A DNA stretch of 64,000 nt from Teratosphaeria epicoccoides (lineage: Eukaryota > Ascomycota > Dothideomycetes > Mycosphaerellales > Teratosphaeriaceae): positions 62,001 through 126,000 of the forward strand of contig JADDMT010000068.1 of the NCBI GenBank assembly GCA_021401465.1, written 5' to 3'. This document shows positions 44,491-57,615 of the stretch, piece by piece. How positions within the stretch are numbered: the first letter of the stretch is position 1; each line of letters starts with the position of its first letter. The position numbers were made by a program, and so were the translations under genes. The notes below the pieces were generated by a model. The model did no database searches, was not told the DNA's origin, and saw only the letters and a list, made by a program, of their open reading frames with translations.

Positions 44491-45288
44491 TATAGCTAAG
44501 ACAGGTTAATTGATCTTGATTGATTGATTAAAGAAGAAGGAGCTCTAGTATAGACCCGCAGACATAGCGAGGCGCAAGCTAAGCGAAGTAGGAGCGGAGG
44601 TTAATGTTAGTGTCTTAGAACAGGAAAGTTTAGGGAGCGACGAGGTTTTTATACCCTCTAACAGCCCCCCTATTGCCTACCGTAACCGTTAAGCTAGTAA
44701 CTCGAACTACATGCGCAGAGTACCTACCTTTAGTTGACTTACAAGGGGACCGAATGATGTAATAACAGATAACGCGGCTGTCACGCATGTACGCTAACCG
44801 CACTCGTGCTAGCCTACTAGCATAGGAATGTGGCGAGGCCCGCGCTAGGAGCGCGATCCTGCTGTTTCGAGTAGCGCGCGCAGAGCGTCCGCGTACTTTC
44901 CTACTACCCTGAGGTTCTGCGACATGTTCTTCACGGTCACGACTAAATAGGGACGGCCAAGCTACTTGGCGAGGCCGGCGCGCATGCTCGCCCTATAATT
45001 TCAAGGATTAACTGAAGTACGTACTCGTAGTTTCCTGATATCTCGATCTGCATGTAAAGCGAAGGTGTTACGAAGCCGCCTAACATGTAACAGATTAAAA
45101 CCCGCCCGAGTTAGCAGCCTCCGCCCTGTACTCGCTACGAAGGTGTTAAGGTGTATGCATGACACATGTTACGCAGGCTATCTACCTATTTACCCTTGCG
45201 CGGTGTAAGTGTGCTACATCCCGTACCCTATATGTTCTGCGTGCGTCACTTAGTAAGGCTAGGGACATCCTCATAGGAGGAGGGGCAG
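44491..45288. other. A3 3' noncoding region and polypurine tract
   Basis: No further ORF is supported. It serves as 3' untranslated region of gag-pol and as the upstream region of the minus-strand ORF. AGGAGGAGGGGCAG at 45275-45288 touches the 3' LTR and is the likely polypurine primer. Plus-strand short ORFs here are not conserved as protein. Confidence 0.6.
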
Positions 45289-45648
45289 TGATACGGTTGA
45301 TACTAGGGGACCATTTGAACCGCATGGGTTCTAATAGCTGCCCTTAGCATGCAGTGACCCTGCCACATATAGCAAGGGGGTCCTTCGTACATACGTTAGC
45401 TTATATGTCGTCCGAGTAGGATCAGTTGTTAACGTAGGACGCCCCTACGTCGCTGACCCTACAGTACCCCTACGGGGTTAGGCTTAGACATGCTTTCCCT
45501 AATTAAGGAGCGTCAGGGGTTATAAGCACCCTTAGCGCTACCTCTGTGATAAGCAGAAAGCAGCGCTGTCTTGTACCTACTAAAAGGTCGGATTACTCTG
45601 TCACACTACGAGATATTTTCATATCATATAGCACATACATCTATATCA
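45289..45648 (+). repeat. A3 3' LTR
   Basis: The 360-bp LTR runs TGATACGG to TATATCA, followed by the target copy GATAA. This copy keeps the unmutated CA end. Confidence 0.95.
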
Positions 45649-45765
45649 GATAAACATCTCGACTTGAGATCGTTGTCCTGTGAACTCTGTAGGGCTTCCT
45701 ATCTTGAAGCCGTTGTTGCTGTGTCTATTCCTAGTAGTTGAACCTGCGATGGATGCTAGAGCCAT
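45649..45765 (-). pseudogene. D2 gag, 5' part
   Basis: The start codon is at 45763-45765. About 38 codons (MALASIAGSTTRNRH, FTGQRSQVEMF) lead to the A3 insertion; the frame rejoins the main gag part at 37479 when A3 and one GATAA are removed. Confidence 0.82.
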
Positions 45766-45944
45766 CTCGCTAAGGTAAATGGATTCGAGCTACTACGTGA
45801 TTTAAGGTATAGCGGCAACTTGTTCCTGTAGTGTCGGTTGACTGTCGCTAGAACTTAAACTGATAGTTGAAGAACTACTTAACATAGGCGTATGTCAAGC
45901 GCTCGACGAGTCTCCTGATGCTTCCCTAGAAGTAGTGCTCAAAA
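45766..45944 (-). other. D2 5' leader
   Basis: This is the untranslated leader between the D2 5' LTR and gag. In element sense it begins TTTTGAGCACTACTTC directly after the LTR, without a TGG tRNA-primer signature. The leader matches positions 1-48 (D1). Confidence 0.6.
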
Positions 45945-46434
45945 TGTCATAAGGGTAGGTGCCGATAGCAGGAAGGTGACTAGGTGTTAGACTCGGGAGC
46001 TGTGAAGAATATCGACAATGGCAGTTGACCTTGTAACTGACTCTCCTCTAAGCAAGAGAGGATTGAATTGAGATTAAGCACGAAGCTCCTAACTGCCTGT
46101 CCTAAAGCCATCCCTATATACTAGAGAGCGACAGAGCAGCTCTGTTAGATCTGTCGACAGACCTGACAGATCCGTGTCTGTAGATCTGTAGACTAACCCT
46201 ATAGATCCAAGGGTCTGTTATCCCATGACAGATCCCTTCTTCCTTGTAAGCCTATAGATCTGTAGACTAACCCTACAGATCCGGGGATCTGTCCTTACGT
46301 GACAGATCCTTTCTTCTATGACTATGCCTATGACTCATAGTACTCCCATGACGGTACTATGACTCATAGCACTTAGGACCTACATGATCCTGTATCCTAT
46401 AGTACTCCGGACAGTACTCCTGACACTTATGACA
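45945..46434 (-). repeat. D2 5' LTR (right end on the plus strand)
   Basis: The 490-bp repeat runs TGTCATAAG..CTTATGACA and pairs with 31238-31733. Read in element sense a TATATAGGG box lies in its second half. The target copy TATAG follows at 46435-46439. Confidence 0.93.
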
Positions 46435-48005
46435 TATAGACACTTTAAGTATATAGTGATGCTATTTAGCTTTACTAATGTACTAGCGATGTTCTAAGCG
46501 TATATCAACTAGGCCCTAGCCGGCCTTGTTAACACCTGCTACGTAGCATATTAAGATAATATACTAGTCTACTCTAACTCAAAAGAGGAGTATATTCGGC
46601 ATCTAAGGATAGTGCTTAAACGGCTCTATAAGTTCGCTCTATATGCGAACCTAAAGAAGTGCTTATTCCTGACAGATAGGATTAAATTTCTTGGATACAT
46701 CGTCTCTATAGAAGGAGTCATCATGGATGACTAAAGGGTGTCTGTAATTACAGAGTAGCTATAGCTAACTACCCTCTAAGAAGTACAGGTATTCCTAGGA
46801 TTCACTAACTTCTATTGTAGATTCATACGATCCTACTCAAAGATCGTGGCTCCCCTTACGGCCCTCGCAAAGGGCGCGATTTAAGGAAAAAAGCCAGGGA
46901 TAGTGCCTTAGGAGGAGGCTTAGAGCAAGGCTTTCTCTAAACTTAAAGCAGCTTTTTAAACTACGCCTATACTTTAGCACTTCGACCCTGCTATGAAGAT
47001 CCGAATAGAGACTAATGCTTTAAAATTCGTAATAGCCGTAATTATATCGCAGCTCTAGTCACACGAAGGTAGTACGCGATAGTACCTAATTACCTTCTAG
47101 TTGCGGAAGATGCAGGGCGCTAAGCTTAACTATAAGACTTACGACTAAGAGCTTTTAGCTATTGTTAACAGCTTTAAGGAGTACTAACACTACCTCGAAG
47201 GCGTAGCGTACCCTATTAAGGTGCTTACTAACTATAGTAACCTTTGTGGCTTCATAGGCATGAAGCAGCTAAGTAGTTAGTAAGCAAGGTAGGCGACTTT
47301 CCTTACTAGCTTTGACTTCTTTATCTAGCATCGTTCCGGAAAGACGAATCTGGCCGATAGTCCTTCGCGACAACTAGACTATAATACTAGGGAGCAGGGT
47401 AATTAACAGCTTCTCCCTACACTATAAACAAAGCTTGTAGTGTAGGGTAGCGATCTGTTATTAACTCCTCTTGTAGGTCGACTACAGGTCTAATAGGGCC
47501 TTATGGCCTATACTAGTGACAAACCCCCCTATCTGGCGGTTATAGCGACCGTGTCTAGCTTGATCTGTGTAGTAGTTAACTAGCTTACATGTAGTAAGTA
47601 TGCAATGTCTAAAGAACCCTTTAAAGAAGTCTCGAGACTTATTTAGCAGTTACAAGAGCGAGAACTAGAGTTAATTAATAAGGGTGTAGCCCTCTAGGAC
47701 ACTACAGGTAGTCTGAAGTACTAGACTAAGTTAGGCGACTTATAGTACTTTAATAATAGGCTCTACGTACCTACTAACTACATACTCTGTTCGTAGCTCC
47801 TGTGTATTCATCATGACAATGAACTTGCGGGTCATTTTAGCGTAGAGAAGACGAACGCGCTTCTTAGATGCAAATACTAGTAGCTAACGCTAGAACAGGA
47901 TGTCTCTAACTATGTCAAATCCTGCTAGACATGCCAGATTAGCAAATCTTAGCGCTATCGCCCCTATGGCAATGCTTAGGCGCTCCTACTATTAGAGAGA
48001 CTATA
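46435..48005 (+). pseudogene. A2 pol, second part (RT to integrase)
   Basis: This continues A2 from the TATAG duplication: RT palm, RNase H and the zinc-binding part of integrase, up to the LLLERL segment. There P2 is inserted after GACTA-TA (TA at 48004-48005). YLDD is damaged (ATATTAAGATAAT, near 46548). The rest of integrase and the 3' half of A2 are not in the window. Confidence 0.88.
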
Positions 48006-48327
48006 CGTCTCGAAAACCAAGGCCCTAAGTAGACTGAGTAACTTGTGTTACTTAGCTTACTTACCTACCTGTCTGACTTGGCCTGCTCGTATGTACCCCC
48101 GAGAAACTCGGCCCCTCCTAAGCTACTCGCGTCTACGACACGAGTAGCTCATAGTGCAAGAGTGCTACTAGTAAGTAACTTACTACTAGCAGTATACTAG
48201 TAGCAAGTAGCTTAGGCATGCAAGCCGAGCTACTCGAATTAAAACAATTTGCATGCAATAGATGTTAAAGTCATGATTTTAGTTAATACTATACATCTCG
48301 TTGTTATCGCACTATGCTCTTTTACTA
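48006..48327. repeat. P2 left end: TIR and subterminal hairpins
   Basis: The end keeps the unmutated TIR. The subterminal inverted repeats CTACTCGCGTC/ACACGAGTAG (about 48122-48150) and the GTAGCT..AGCTAC pair (about 48210-48237) match those of P1, as does one GTATACTAG motif near 48192. Confidence 0.7.
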
Positions 48328-49802
48328 TTTACACTAGACCTGACGTACAACGCGAATTAAGCAGATTTGCTAACAATAAACACATATATAGCTTAAACGT
48401 AGCTCTTACGACGCCTCTTGAATTCAAGCAAGCTGCTATATCTGACTTGCGCCTTACGCCTGAAGACCTTAATCAGTATAGCTAGTAACAAATGCACAGC
48501 TACTACACACTATCCACATATCCTGTATCGGCCCTTACACATGAATCTTCTACTCGCCCTTATCCTCTATTCCGTTCTACTAGCTTACCTTCACTACTAC
48601 CGACTTTCCTAAAGCGCTACTATTTCGCCCCTCCTGTAGCTTCTTGAAGGTCGCATTATTAAAGACCTTGTCGCTATAGCCCTTAATCTGCTCTGACAAG
48701 GTCAAGTCCATGAATGTAGTATGCTACTATAACTGACTATCCCTTAACTCAGAGTCGTCGAGCGCATCCTCTACCTTCTCTACAACATTCGACTAGTTGC
48801 TTATAAGATCATACTAATCGAGCAGAGCGCATAGTATGCTACATCATAATCGTTAGCTAATGTATACTACGTGGCTACTAAACTACCGCTAGTACCTCCT
48901 ATTAATATCGAAGTGCTAGCGGTATGTTAGTAGCATAACGCTAGTATACTACTAGCATACTTACCTAGCATTTTTTGCCTCTACCTCTAGCAAAGCTTGG
49001 CTCCTACTGTCGCCTTAGTCTCTGTCCTTCGCGGTCGAGCTTTATGTCCTATAGCTATTGTCATTAACTACGCTAATGCGTAGAGTCAATAATCGCACTT
49101 ACTGTGTGTTAGTAAGTCTTTGCGTTTCGCCTCTCGCTAGAGCCGCGCTAGCGTTTATCTGTTATTAGCACGGTTTAGTTAATACATAAGTCCCCTCGCC
49201 TATACCGCTTGTCTATACTAGTCACGATTAACCGCCTACTCTGTAGCTTAGGCCTCTCGCTACTTCCGCCTCGTTAGCAATAGCTGGCCCTCACGATACG
49301 CCAAGGCTACTAACCTTTCATCTTGCGTGTGTCTAGGTCAGGGCTTATCGACTATAGTAGCTTTCACACTAGACAAGTACATGTTAGTAATCATGGCCGT
49401 AATGTTAGACGAGAAACTAACCTTGTTGTCATGACACTGTTATGTAGGGTGTCCCGCGACAATGGCTCCTCTAGTCCCTGTATCGGCTAGTCGTCACTAT
49501 CATAATCGCTTGCCTTACTGCCATGGTTACTAACATTTGCCCTTCTGCCGTTATGGCCCTCGCTCCCTCTGTTAGTGTCCGCTTAAACATCCGCTACATG
49601 CTTGCGAACGCCTACTATTAATGACATTAAGGCCTGGCTTAATCGTCGTGTCAGGCTGACACTACGCTAACCTAACAATTGCGTACGACCTAGTAGAAGT
49701 TAGCACAGGCCCTCTTGATAATGTCTTCCCTGTACTATTCTTGCGTAGCGCCTTTCGCCTCCGCAAGTCCTTGTATTCCCTCTCTAAGCCTGTCATGCCG
49801 CG
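48328..49802 (-). pseudogene. P2 passenger gene, 3' part
   Basis: This matches the minus-strand passenger gene of P1 (1166-2637). The clearest coding stretch, about 48840-48590, reads YDLISN, NVVEKVEDALDDSELRD and TFKKLQEGRNSSALGKSVV in one frame with only RIP stops. The 5' part of the gene continues beyond A4 at 57976. Family unknown. Confidence 0.5.
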
Positions 49803-50162
49803 TGATACGGTTGATACTAGGGGGCCATTAGAACCGCATAGGTTCTAATGCCTACCCTTGGCATGTAGTGACCTTGCTACATATAGCAAGGGGGTCCTTC
49901 GTACATACGTTAGCTCGTATGTTGTCCGAGTAGGATTAGTTGTCGACGTAGGGCGCCCCTACGTCGCTAACCCTACAGTACCCCTGCGGGGTTAGGCTCA
50001 GACATGCTTTCCCTAATTAAGGAGCGTCAGGGGTTATAAGCACCCTTAGCGCTACCTCTGCGATAAGCAGAAAGCAGCGCTGTCTTGTACCTACTAAAAG
50101 GTCAGATTACTCTGTCACACTGCGAGATATTTTCATATCATATAGTATATACATCTATATGA
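49803..50162 (+). repeat. A4 5' LTR
   Basis: The LTR ends TATATGA instead of TATATCA, a transversion. AGAAAGCAG at 50069-50077 is complementary to CTGCTTTCT at 50166-50174 in the leader, as in A3. Confidence 0.93.
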
Positions 50163-50211
50163 GTTCTGCTTTCTCCCCCCTACTTTGCAGTCTAGCAGAG
50201 AATACTACAAT

Positions 50212-53200
50212 ATGTCTAGAGTACTACGAACTCGCAACTAACGCATAGCGAGCGCTATCCTAAGCGCCCGCGATGGCAAAGCTAGCCTAAGTAACTAGCC
50301 TGTAGGAGTACCCGCTACAAGCGACACTACATTGAGCGACGGTTCTACTAGAGGCTAATTACGCGGCAGACTAGGTAATAGACCCCCTGCATAGGGACCG
50401 CAGCTAACCCTAACTATCGACCTAGCCCTCGTAGCCATGATTGTTAATTAGGTTGCGAACTGCCTTGCGAACTAGAGCTAGAGCCGCACCGCTCCTAGTA
50501 GCGACAACGGCAAGGACGACGAAGACATTGCTATAAGTAGTACTAATTAACTAGCGGACGAAGAAATCTAGCGAGATTTCACGCTAGGGACCCGCGAAGA
50601 CAACTTACTAGAAGGCGTAGACCCTCCGCGTGTGCCCGCGAACCTGGTGCCTAAATTCGGGGCCATAGTAGGCTAACTAGGAGGTAGTCGTAACGCACGC
50701 AACCCGAAGCCGTTTAAGGGAGACACCTTGAAGGAGGCTCGAACTTTCTTGCAGGCGTGTAAGGCAGTTTTCGTGCTTAACCTACGTAGATATTCTATAG
50801 AGGGCGAACGAGTTACCTTTAGTATAATGTAGCTCGAAGAGGATAAGGAACCTCGCAACAATTAGCATAAGCGGTATAACCTTATGCGGGTCTACGACAG
50901 AACATATACATAGGCGGACTTTCGCTAGTTCTGTGTCGACTAGGTCGAGGATCTAGGGAATCGCGCCCTTACCGTGTCTGTCAAGTATGAGAAGGCTAAG
51001 CAGGGGAAGGGACAAATAACCTCTAGCTTTGCTACCTATCTCGCTACGCTCGAGGGACAGATACTACCCTATACTAAGACGTAATGCGTGTAGCACTTGC
51101 TTGTCAAACTTGATGACAATCTTCAGAACATAATCATGACTTTTCATGAACTTCTGACGACTTGGCAAGACCTCGTGTCCCTTGCGACACGTATGGAAAT
51201 TACCTTGAAGCGAAATGGAAAATTAGGCAGTAAGGATAATAAGCGTCTAAGCCCTAAGGACCTACCGAAGGGCCGCTATTACAAGCGCCCTAGGGGCCAC
51301 GTCTAACGCAGTAGTTCATTCTAGAGGAGCAAGCCCTCCGAGCTAAAAGACGGTAGCGAGAAGCCTCTAAGTAGCTGCTATATCTGTAGAGCGAGGGACT
51401 ACTAGGCGGCTCGCTATCCTGAACGAAGTAATAGGAAGAAGGTAAGCAAGGTGTCCGAAACCTCCCTAGAAGGGAGGCGAAAGAAGGACAAGCCTAAGAC
51501 AACCGAATGGCTACCGCGGGTATCCAAGCTGTCTGTTACCGATAGTGTAGACTCATGGCCTGCCTAGCGCCTATCCGGTACGGTCCGAGTTAATGGCTCG
51601 CTCGAGCTAGTAGACTATATGTTAGATGACCTTGCGGAGGTTAACGTGATACCCTAGAGGGTAATCGTACGGCTCGGTTTGAAGCCGATCCTAGGAGCCC
51701 TGCTGCCTACTATGAAGTCCTTTTAGGGCGAAGGCGTAGCGGCTCGAGGCGCGTATAACATGCGCCTCTAACTCGCGGACTCCTTGGGAGAAGTACGCGA
51801 GACTAACGAAGTCTTCTACGCTAAAGACGTTCCTGATAAGGAGCTCCTACTTGGCAGCCCTTAGCGCTACAAGCAGGGAGTCGTTGTTAATAGAGCTACT
51901 AACAACTAGTTCTATGGCTCTATAGGCGAAGTTCCTGCAGTGCGGATACGTGACGCACGTAGCTTCTACAAGGACATGAAGAAGGTCTAATGCGTTTATG
52001 CGGTCCGCATACAGAACGTCAAGGAGGACATTACCCTTCCGCCTAAGTTAGAGGAATACGCCGATATTTTCGACGTAGAGGCTACGGCCTATGCCCGGGC
52101 CCTAGACGCGGAACATGCGATTAACCTTAAGGAGGGTTACAATCCTCCGCATCGACCTCTATACCCTATGTCGGAATCGCAGCTCGAAACACTTCGAGAC
52201 TATCTCTACAAGGCGCAAAGGAACGCGTGGATCCGACGAAGCGACAGCGAGGCTAGAGCGCTAGTTATGTTTGTCCTAAAGAAGGATAACACGCTCCGCC
52301 TATGCGTTAACTATAGGGGCCTTAACGCGGTAACCTAGAAGAACCGCTGCCCCCTACTACTTATTAGCGAGACGCTTGACCGCCTTGGTCGCGCCGCCAT
52401 CTTCTCGTCTATCGACTTAAAGGACGCCTACTACTAGATACTGATCTAAAAGGGCGACAAGTAGAAGACTACATTCTAAACGTAGTACGGACACTTCAAG
52501 TATATAGTAATGCCATTTAGCTTAACTAACGTACTAGCAACGTTCTAAGCGTATATTAACCGGGCCCTAGCCGGCCTTGTTAACACCTGCTACGTAGTAT
52601 ATTTAGACGATATACTAGTCTATTCCGACTCGAAGAGGGAGCATATTCGGCATCTAAGTATAGTGCTCGAACAGCTCCGCAAGTTTGCTCTGTACGCGAA
52701 CCTAAAGGAGTGCTCATTCCTAACAGATAGGATTAAGTTTCTCGGATACATCGTCTCTATAGAAGGAGTCATCATGGATAACCGAAGGGTGTCTGTAATC
52801 GCGGAGTAGCTATAGCTAACTACCCTCCGAGAAGTGTAGGTGTTCCTAGGATTTACTAACTTCTATTGCAGATTCATACGATCCTACTCGAAGATCGTGG
52901 CTCCCCTCACGGCCCTCGCAAAGGGCGCGGTTCGAGGAAAAAAGCTAGGGAAAGTACCTTAGGAGGAGGCTTAGAGTAAGGCCTTCTCTAAACTTAAAGC
53001 AGCTTTTTAAACTACGCCTATACTTCGGCACTTCGACCCCGCTACGAAGATCTAGATAGAGACCGATGCTTCAAAATTCGTAATAGCCGTAATTATATCG
53101 TAGCTCTAGTCGCACGAAGGTAGTACGCGATAGTACCCGATTACCTTCTAGTCGCGGAAGATGCAGGGCGCTAAGCTTAACTATAAGACTTACGACTAAG

Positions 53201-55180
53201 AGCTTTTAGCTATTGTTAACAGCTTCAAGGAGTACCGGCACTACCTTAAAGGCGTAGCGCACCCTATTAAGGTACTTACTAACTATAATAACCTTTATAG
53301 CTTTATAGGCATAAAGCAGCTAAGTAGTCGGCAAGTAAGGTAGGCGACTTTCCTTGCTAGCTTTGACTTCGTTATCTAGCATCGTTCTAGAAAGACGAAT
53401 CCGGCCGATAGTCCTTCGCGACGACCGGACTACGACACTAGGGAGGAGGGTAACTAATAGCTTCTCCTTACGCTACAAACGAAGCTTGTAGTTTAGGGTA
53501 GCGATCTGTCGTTAGCTCCTCTTATAGGTTAACTGCGGGTCTAATAGGGCCTCACAGCCTCCGCTAGTAACGAACCCTCCTATCTGGCAGTTATGGCGAC
53601 TATGTCTAGCTCGATCTGCGCGGTAGTTAACTAGCTTACATATAGTAAGTATATAATGTCTAAAGAACCCTTTAAAGAAGTCTCGAGACTTATTCAGCGG
53701 TTGCAAGAGCGAGAACCGGAGTTAATTAATGAGGGTGTAGCCCTCTAGGACACTGCAGGTAGTCCGAAGTACTAGACTAAGTCAGGCGACTTGTAGTACT
53801 TTGACAATAGGCTCTACGTACCTACTAACTACGTACTCTGCTCGCAGCTCCTCCGTATTCATCATGACGATGAACTCGCGGGCCATTTTAGCGTAGAGAA
53901 GACGAACGCACTTCTAAGACGCAAATACTAGTAGCCTACGCTAGAACAGGATGTCTCTGACTATGTCAAATCCTGCTAGACGTGCCAGATTAGCAAATCT
54001 TAGCGCTATTGCCCCTATGGTAATGCTTAGGCGCTCCTACTACTAGAGAGACTATAGTAAGACTTAGCCATGGATTTCATTACCGATTTGCTGCTAGCAA
54101 AGTAGAAAGGCAATGTAGTTAATGCTGTCCTTGTAGTAGTCGACTAATACTCGAAGATAAATGTCTTCATCCTATGTACGAAAAAGTGCACAAGCAGCGA
54201 GCTTGCGCGGCTACTTCGCGACAAAGTCATATAGCGCTTTAGTGTCCCCTAAAGTATCCTATTAGATTAAGGTTCTGTCTTTACTAGTGAATACTAGCAA
54301 GAATTTGTGTTTAAGGCACGTGTTAAGTACCGCCTAAGTATAGCATTCTATCTACAGACTAATAAATAGTTAGACTAAACGTATGAACTAGACTCTTAAG
54401 TAGTACCTTCGGTGCTACTACGCTAAGAACTAGGATGCCTAGGCCGACGCAATTCCTATAGCGGAATTTGCAGTTAATAACAGCGTGCATGCTACTATGC
54501 GCATGTCGCCATTTTAGATTCTTTATGGCTTTAATCCGGAAATACACCTAGAACCGCCTTAGGACGAGTCTTCTAAGAAGAGGGTGCCAGCCGCCGCGGA
54601 ATTAGCGCGGCGTATGCGCGAGGTACATTCGGTGCTAATAGAACACTAGAAAAAGGCCTCAGAATCCTAGATTAAACATAATAACGCCCGTGCTAAACCG
54701 ATGTAGTACGTAGTTAGTACGAAGGTGTTACTATCGACGAAGAATCTCAAGCTAAAACTTCTAAGCAAGAAGATGACGCCAAGGTTCGTCGGACCCTTCC
54801 GGATACGCGACGCGATAGGCTCGCAGGCGTACTAGCTATTGTTGCCATTGTCGTATCGTGTGCATAACGTCTTCTACGTATCTCTACTCGAACTATAGGT
54901 ACAGCGCGAGGGCGAAGAGCCTGCGGACCTGATGCTAGTAGCAGAAGAGAACGAAGAGTAGGAAGTCGAGGGTATTAAGGACAGTATGTAGCGTAAGGGC
55001 GTAACGTACTATCTAGTGAAGTAGAAAGGATACCTACCTAAGTACATATAATGGGTTCTAGCCGAAGACTACAAGAACACTCTAGAAGCTATTCGTGAAT
55101 TCGAAGAGCGGAGGAGGCGTAAGCAGGGCTTAAGAAGGTTAATTTGTAGGAAGATAAGGGTTCTAGAGCAGAATTCTTGA
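50212..55180 (+). pseudogene. A4 gag-pol, RIP-inactivated and frameshifted
   Basis: The gene runs from ATG 50212 to TGA 55178-55180, 4 bp longer than A3 because of a short insertion near 54361-54370 (an AATA-type duplication in integrase). Domains are as in A3. Some codons are better kept than in A3: the Gln after YPMSES is CAG here at about 52178 and TAG in A3. Others are worse. The integrase catalytic Glu position is again AAA (Lys). Confidence 0.9.
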
Positions 55181-55320
55181 CATGTGTATGTAGCGCATAA
55201 CGCGCGAAGTAACAACGAGAAGCAAACGCCCTACTTATACATTATTGATGCCTAAAGGCACACCTAGAATAAACCTAAGAAGAACAAGAGACATGCTTAG
55301 ATTAGCTTCGTAGCTAATGC

Positions 55321-56817
55321 TTAGCGACTACTAGTTAGGGGCTTCCTGACTAAACCCGAAGCAGGAGAGTCTTTCTTGTTACGGTCCGCTAGGGACTGCC
55401 TACCCGCACGGGGTCTACTAAACACCCCGAAGCGACCATGAGTAACGGGGGTAGCAACGCCACGAAGAGAGGCCGGCATCTTCTTCTTTAGTAGGTTGCG
55501 AGGGAGCTCGTCTTCGGAGCCTATAGTAGCCAGAGAACTAGCGACACCCTTACCGCGCCTAGTCGCGACGACTACCTCATCCTTAGCATCAGAAGGCGAA
55601 GAGACTTAAGCGCGCTTGCGGCTGTCGCGCTCGGCCCTCGAGATCATCTTGCGCTTCTTGACATGAGTGTCGACTACATCATTAGACTCGGTGTCTCCCT
55701 TAGGCGCAACTAGTGCGGTGACACTATAGCGCGAAGGGATTACGTTAGGACTAAAGGTATCCTAGATGTCGTCATCCTCCTTATCCTCAAAGATCTAGCC
55801 TAGAGGCTTGTGCCTTAGCGTCTTGACAGACGTAGTGCGGGTCGCAAGCGGGGAAGGTTCGGCTTCCTCGTCGCTAACCTTAATTTCGGCCCTAGCCCTC
55901 TTCTTCTTTTTAGACAGTAGTGTCAAGGCGGCGTAGGCGGCGGCGCTACAATGTGTTAGCTGTACGTACGCGACAGGATTCGAGTGAGTAACTTACGGCT
56001 TAGTCCTTAGGACCGGCTTAGAGGCAGGCTGTCTCTTAGTACAGCGCTAGGGCGTGGCCTTAGCGGCAGGAGCGGTGAATTGCTTGATAACCTTCTTGCG
56101 GATCATCTACGTTTCGAAGTCATCGTTAATAGAGGCAAGGGCCCCGAGTTGCTAACGCTAGCGGCTAGTCGGATATTTCTCGACACTAACGTTAGCCTAG
56201 CGGAGAAAGTTAGCATTCATACTTAGAGGGTACCCGCACTATATGCGTACTATGGCGAAGGTCTCGACCCTAACGGTTAGCACCTTCAAGATCTTCTAGA
56301 CTAAGTCTATAATTAGACCTAGACAAACGTTTTCGCCTGTTAGCAGAGAGTTAAAGCGAACACCGCTATAAGAACGGTTAGCAGTCGCGGTAAAGCACGA
56401 GAGGGCGCCAAGCAGGTAGGCGAGTACCTCGCGGTACTTAGCCTGTAGCCTGTTCATAGTCAGAGTGCCTTTAGTAATCCCCTCGTCGCGCGTACTCTAG
56501 AAGTTATCGATGTTACGGCAGAGCTAGTTGTACTCGCCATACACCTCTTTAGGGAGGTCTTGGCATTTTTGATGCTTGCTATTACAGTTAACACAATTGC
56601 AGTAGACACTGCCCTTATCAAATCCGCCGACGCAGATCTCGGCTACACTTTAGTTAGTATAAGTCACGCATACCTCGCGGGTAGGGGACGCCTTACTAAC
56701 ACGTAGAGGAGAGATGTGTGCAGCTTGGCTACTAAGGTTGTCGAGGCATCGTCGACATAAGCGACGATCGCAGGCAGAGTAAGTAGCGTCGAACTTAGTC
56801 TGTAGCATATAAGCTAT
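55321..56817 (-). pseudogene. A4 copy of the opposite-strand ORF
   Basis: At 1497 bp it is exactly as long as in A3. The start codon has changed from ATG to ATA, a RIP-type loss. Near its end CAG stands where A1 and A3 have TAG, showing the ORF continues to the TAA at 55321-55323. Cys-rich N-terminus and basic C-terminus are as in A3. Confidence 0.72.
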
Positions 56818-57615
56818 TATAGCTAAGACAGGTTAATTAATCTTGATTAATTAATTAAAGAAGAAGAAGCTCTAGTACAGACCTGCAGACACGGCAAGGC
56901 GCAAGCTAAGCAAAGTAGGAGCGGAGGTCGATGTTAGTGTCTTAGAACAGGAAAGTTTAGGAAGCGACGAGGTTTTTATACCCTCTAACAGCCCCCCTGT
57001 TGCCTACCGCAACCGTTAAGCTAGTAACTCAAACTACATGCGCAGAGTACCTGCCTTTAGTTAACTTACAAGGGGACCGAATAATGCAATAACGGATAAC
57101 GCGGCTGTTACGCATGTACGCTAACTACACTTGTACTAGCCTACTAGCATGGAAATGTGGCGAGGCCCGCGCTAGGAGCGCGCTCCTGCCGTTTCGAGCG
57201 GCGCGCGTAGAGCGTCCGCGCACTTTCCTACTACCCTAAGGTTCTGCGACACGTTCTTTACAGTCACGACTAAATAGGGACGGCCAAGCTACTTAGCAAG
57301 GCTGGCGCGCATGCTCGCCCTATAATTTCAAGGATTAACCGAAGTACGTACTTGTAGTTTCCTGATATCTCGATCTGCATGTAAAGCGAAGGTGTTGCAA
57401 AGCCGCCTAACATGTAACGGATTAAAACCTGCCTGAGTTAGCAGCCTCGGCCCTGTACTCGCTACGAAGGTGTTAAGGTATACGCATGACACATGTTACG
57501 TAGGCTATCTACCTATTCACCCTTGCGTAGTGTAAGTGTGCTATATCCTGTACCCTATATGTTCTGTGTGCATTACTTAGTAAGGCTAGGGACATCCTCA
57601 TAGGAGGAGGGGCAG
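56818..57615. other. A4 3' noncoding region and polypurine tract
   Basis: No gene is recognised. It corresponds to 44491-45288 of A3, ending in AGGAGGAGGGGCAG at 57602-57615. Confidence 0.6.

Larger units (their letters stand above)
37480..45648 (+). mobile_element. A3: best-preserved full-length A chromovirus
   Basis: The 8169-bp element is inserted in D2 gag, flanked by GATAA at 37475-37479 and 45649-45653. LTRs of exactly 360 bp lie at 37480-37839 and 45289-45648. A single gag-pol frame (37889-42853) and a minus-strand ORF (42994-44490) fill the interior. The LTRs differ only by transitions. It has the longest open segments of the four A copies, fitting the nesting order (A3 is younger than D2, which is younger than A2). 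Confidence 0.95.
31238..46434 (-). mobile_element. D2: full-length Ty3/gypsy chromovirus carrying A3
   Basis: D2 inserted in the RT of A2 with the 5-bp duplication TATAG on both sides. LTRs are 31238-31733 and 45945-46434, with ends TGTCATAA..TTATGACA (the left one reads TTATAACA). The element reads on the minus strand: leader, gag (45765 leftward, split by A3 at 45648/37480), pol (about 35950-32427) and an opposite-strand ORF (about 31990-32327). Without A3 it is about 7.0 kb. Pol keeps its main catalytic motifs and has relatively few stops, so D2 is among the youngest insertions. Confidence 0.92.
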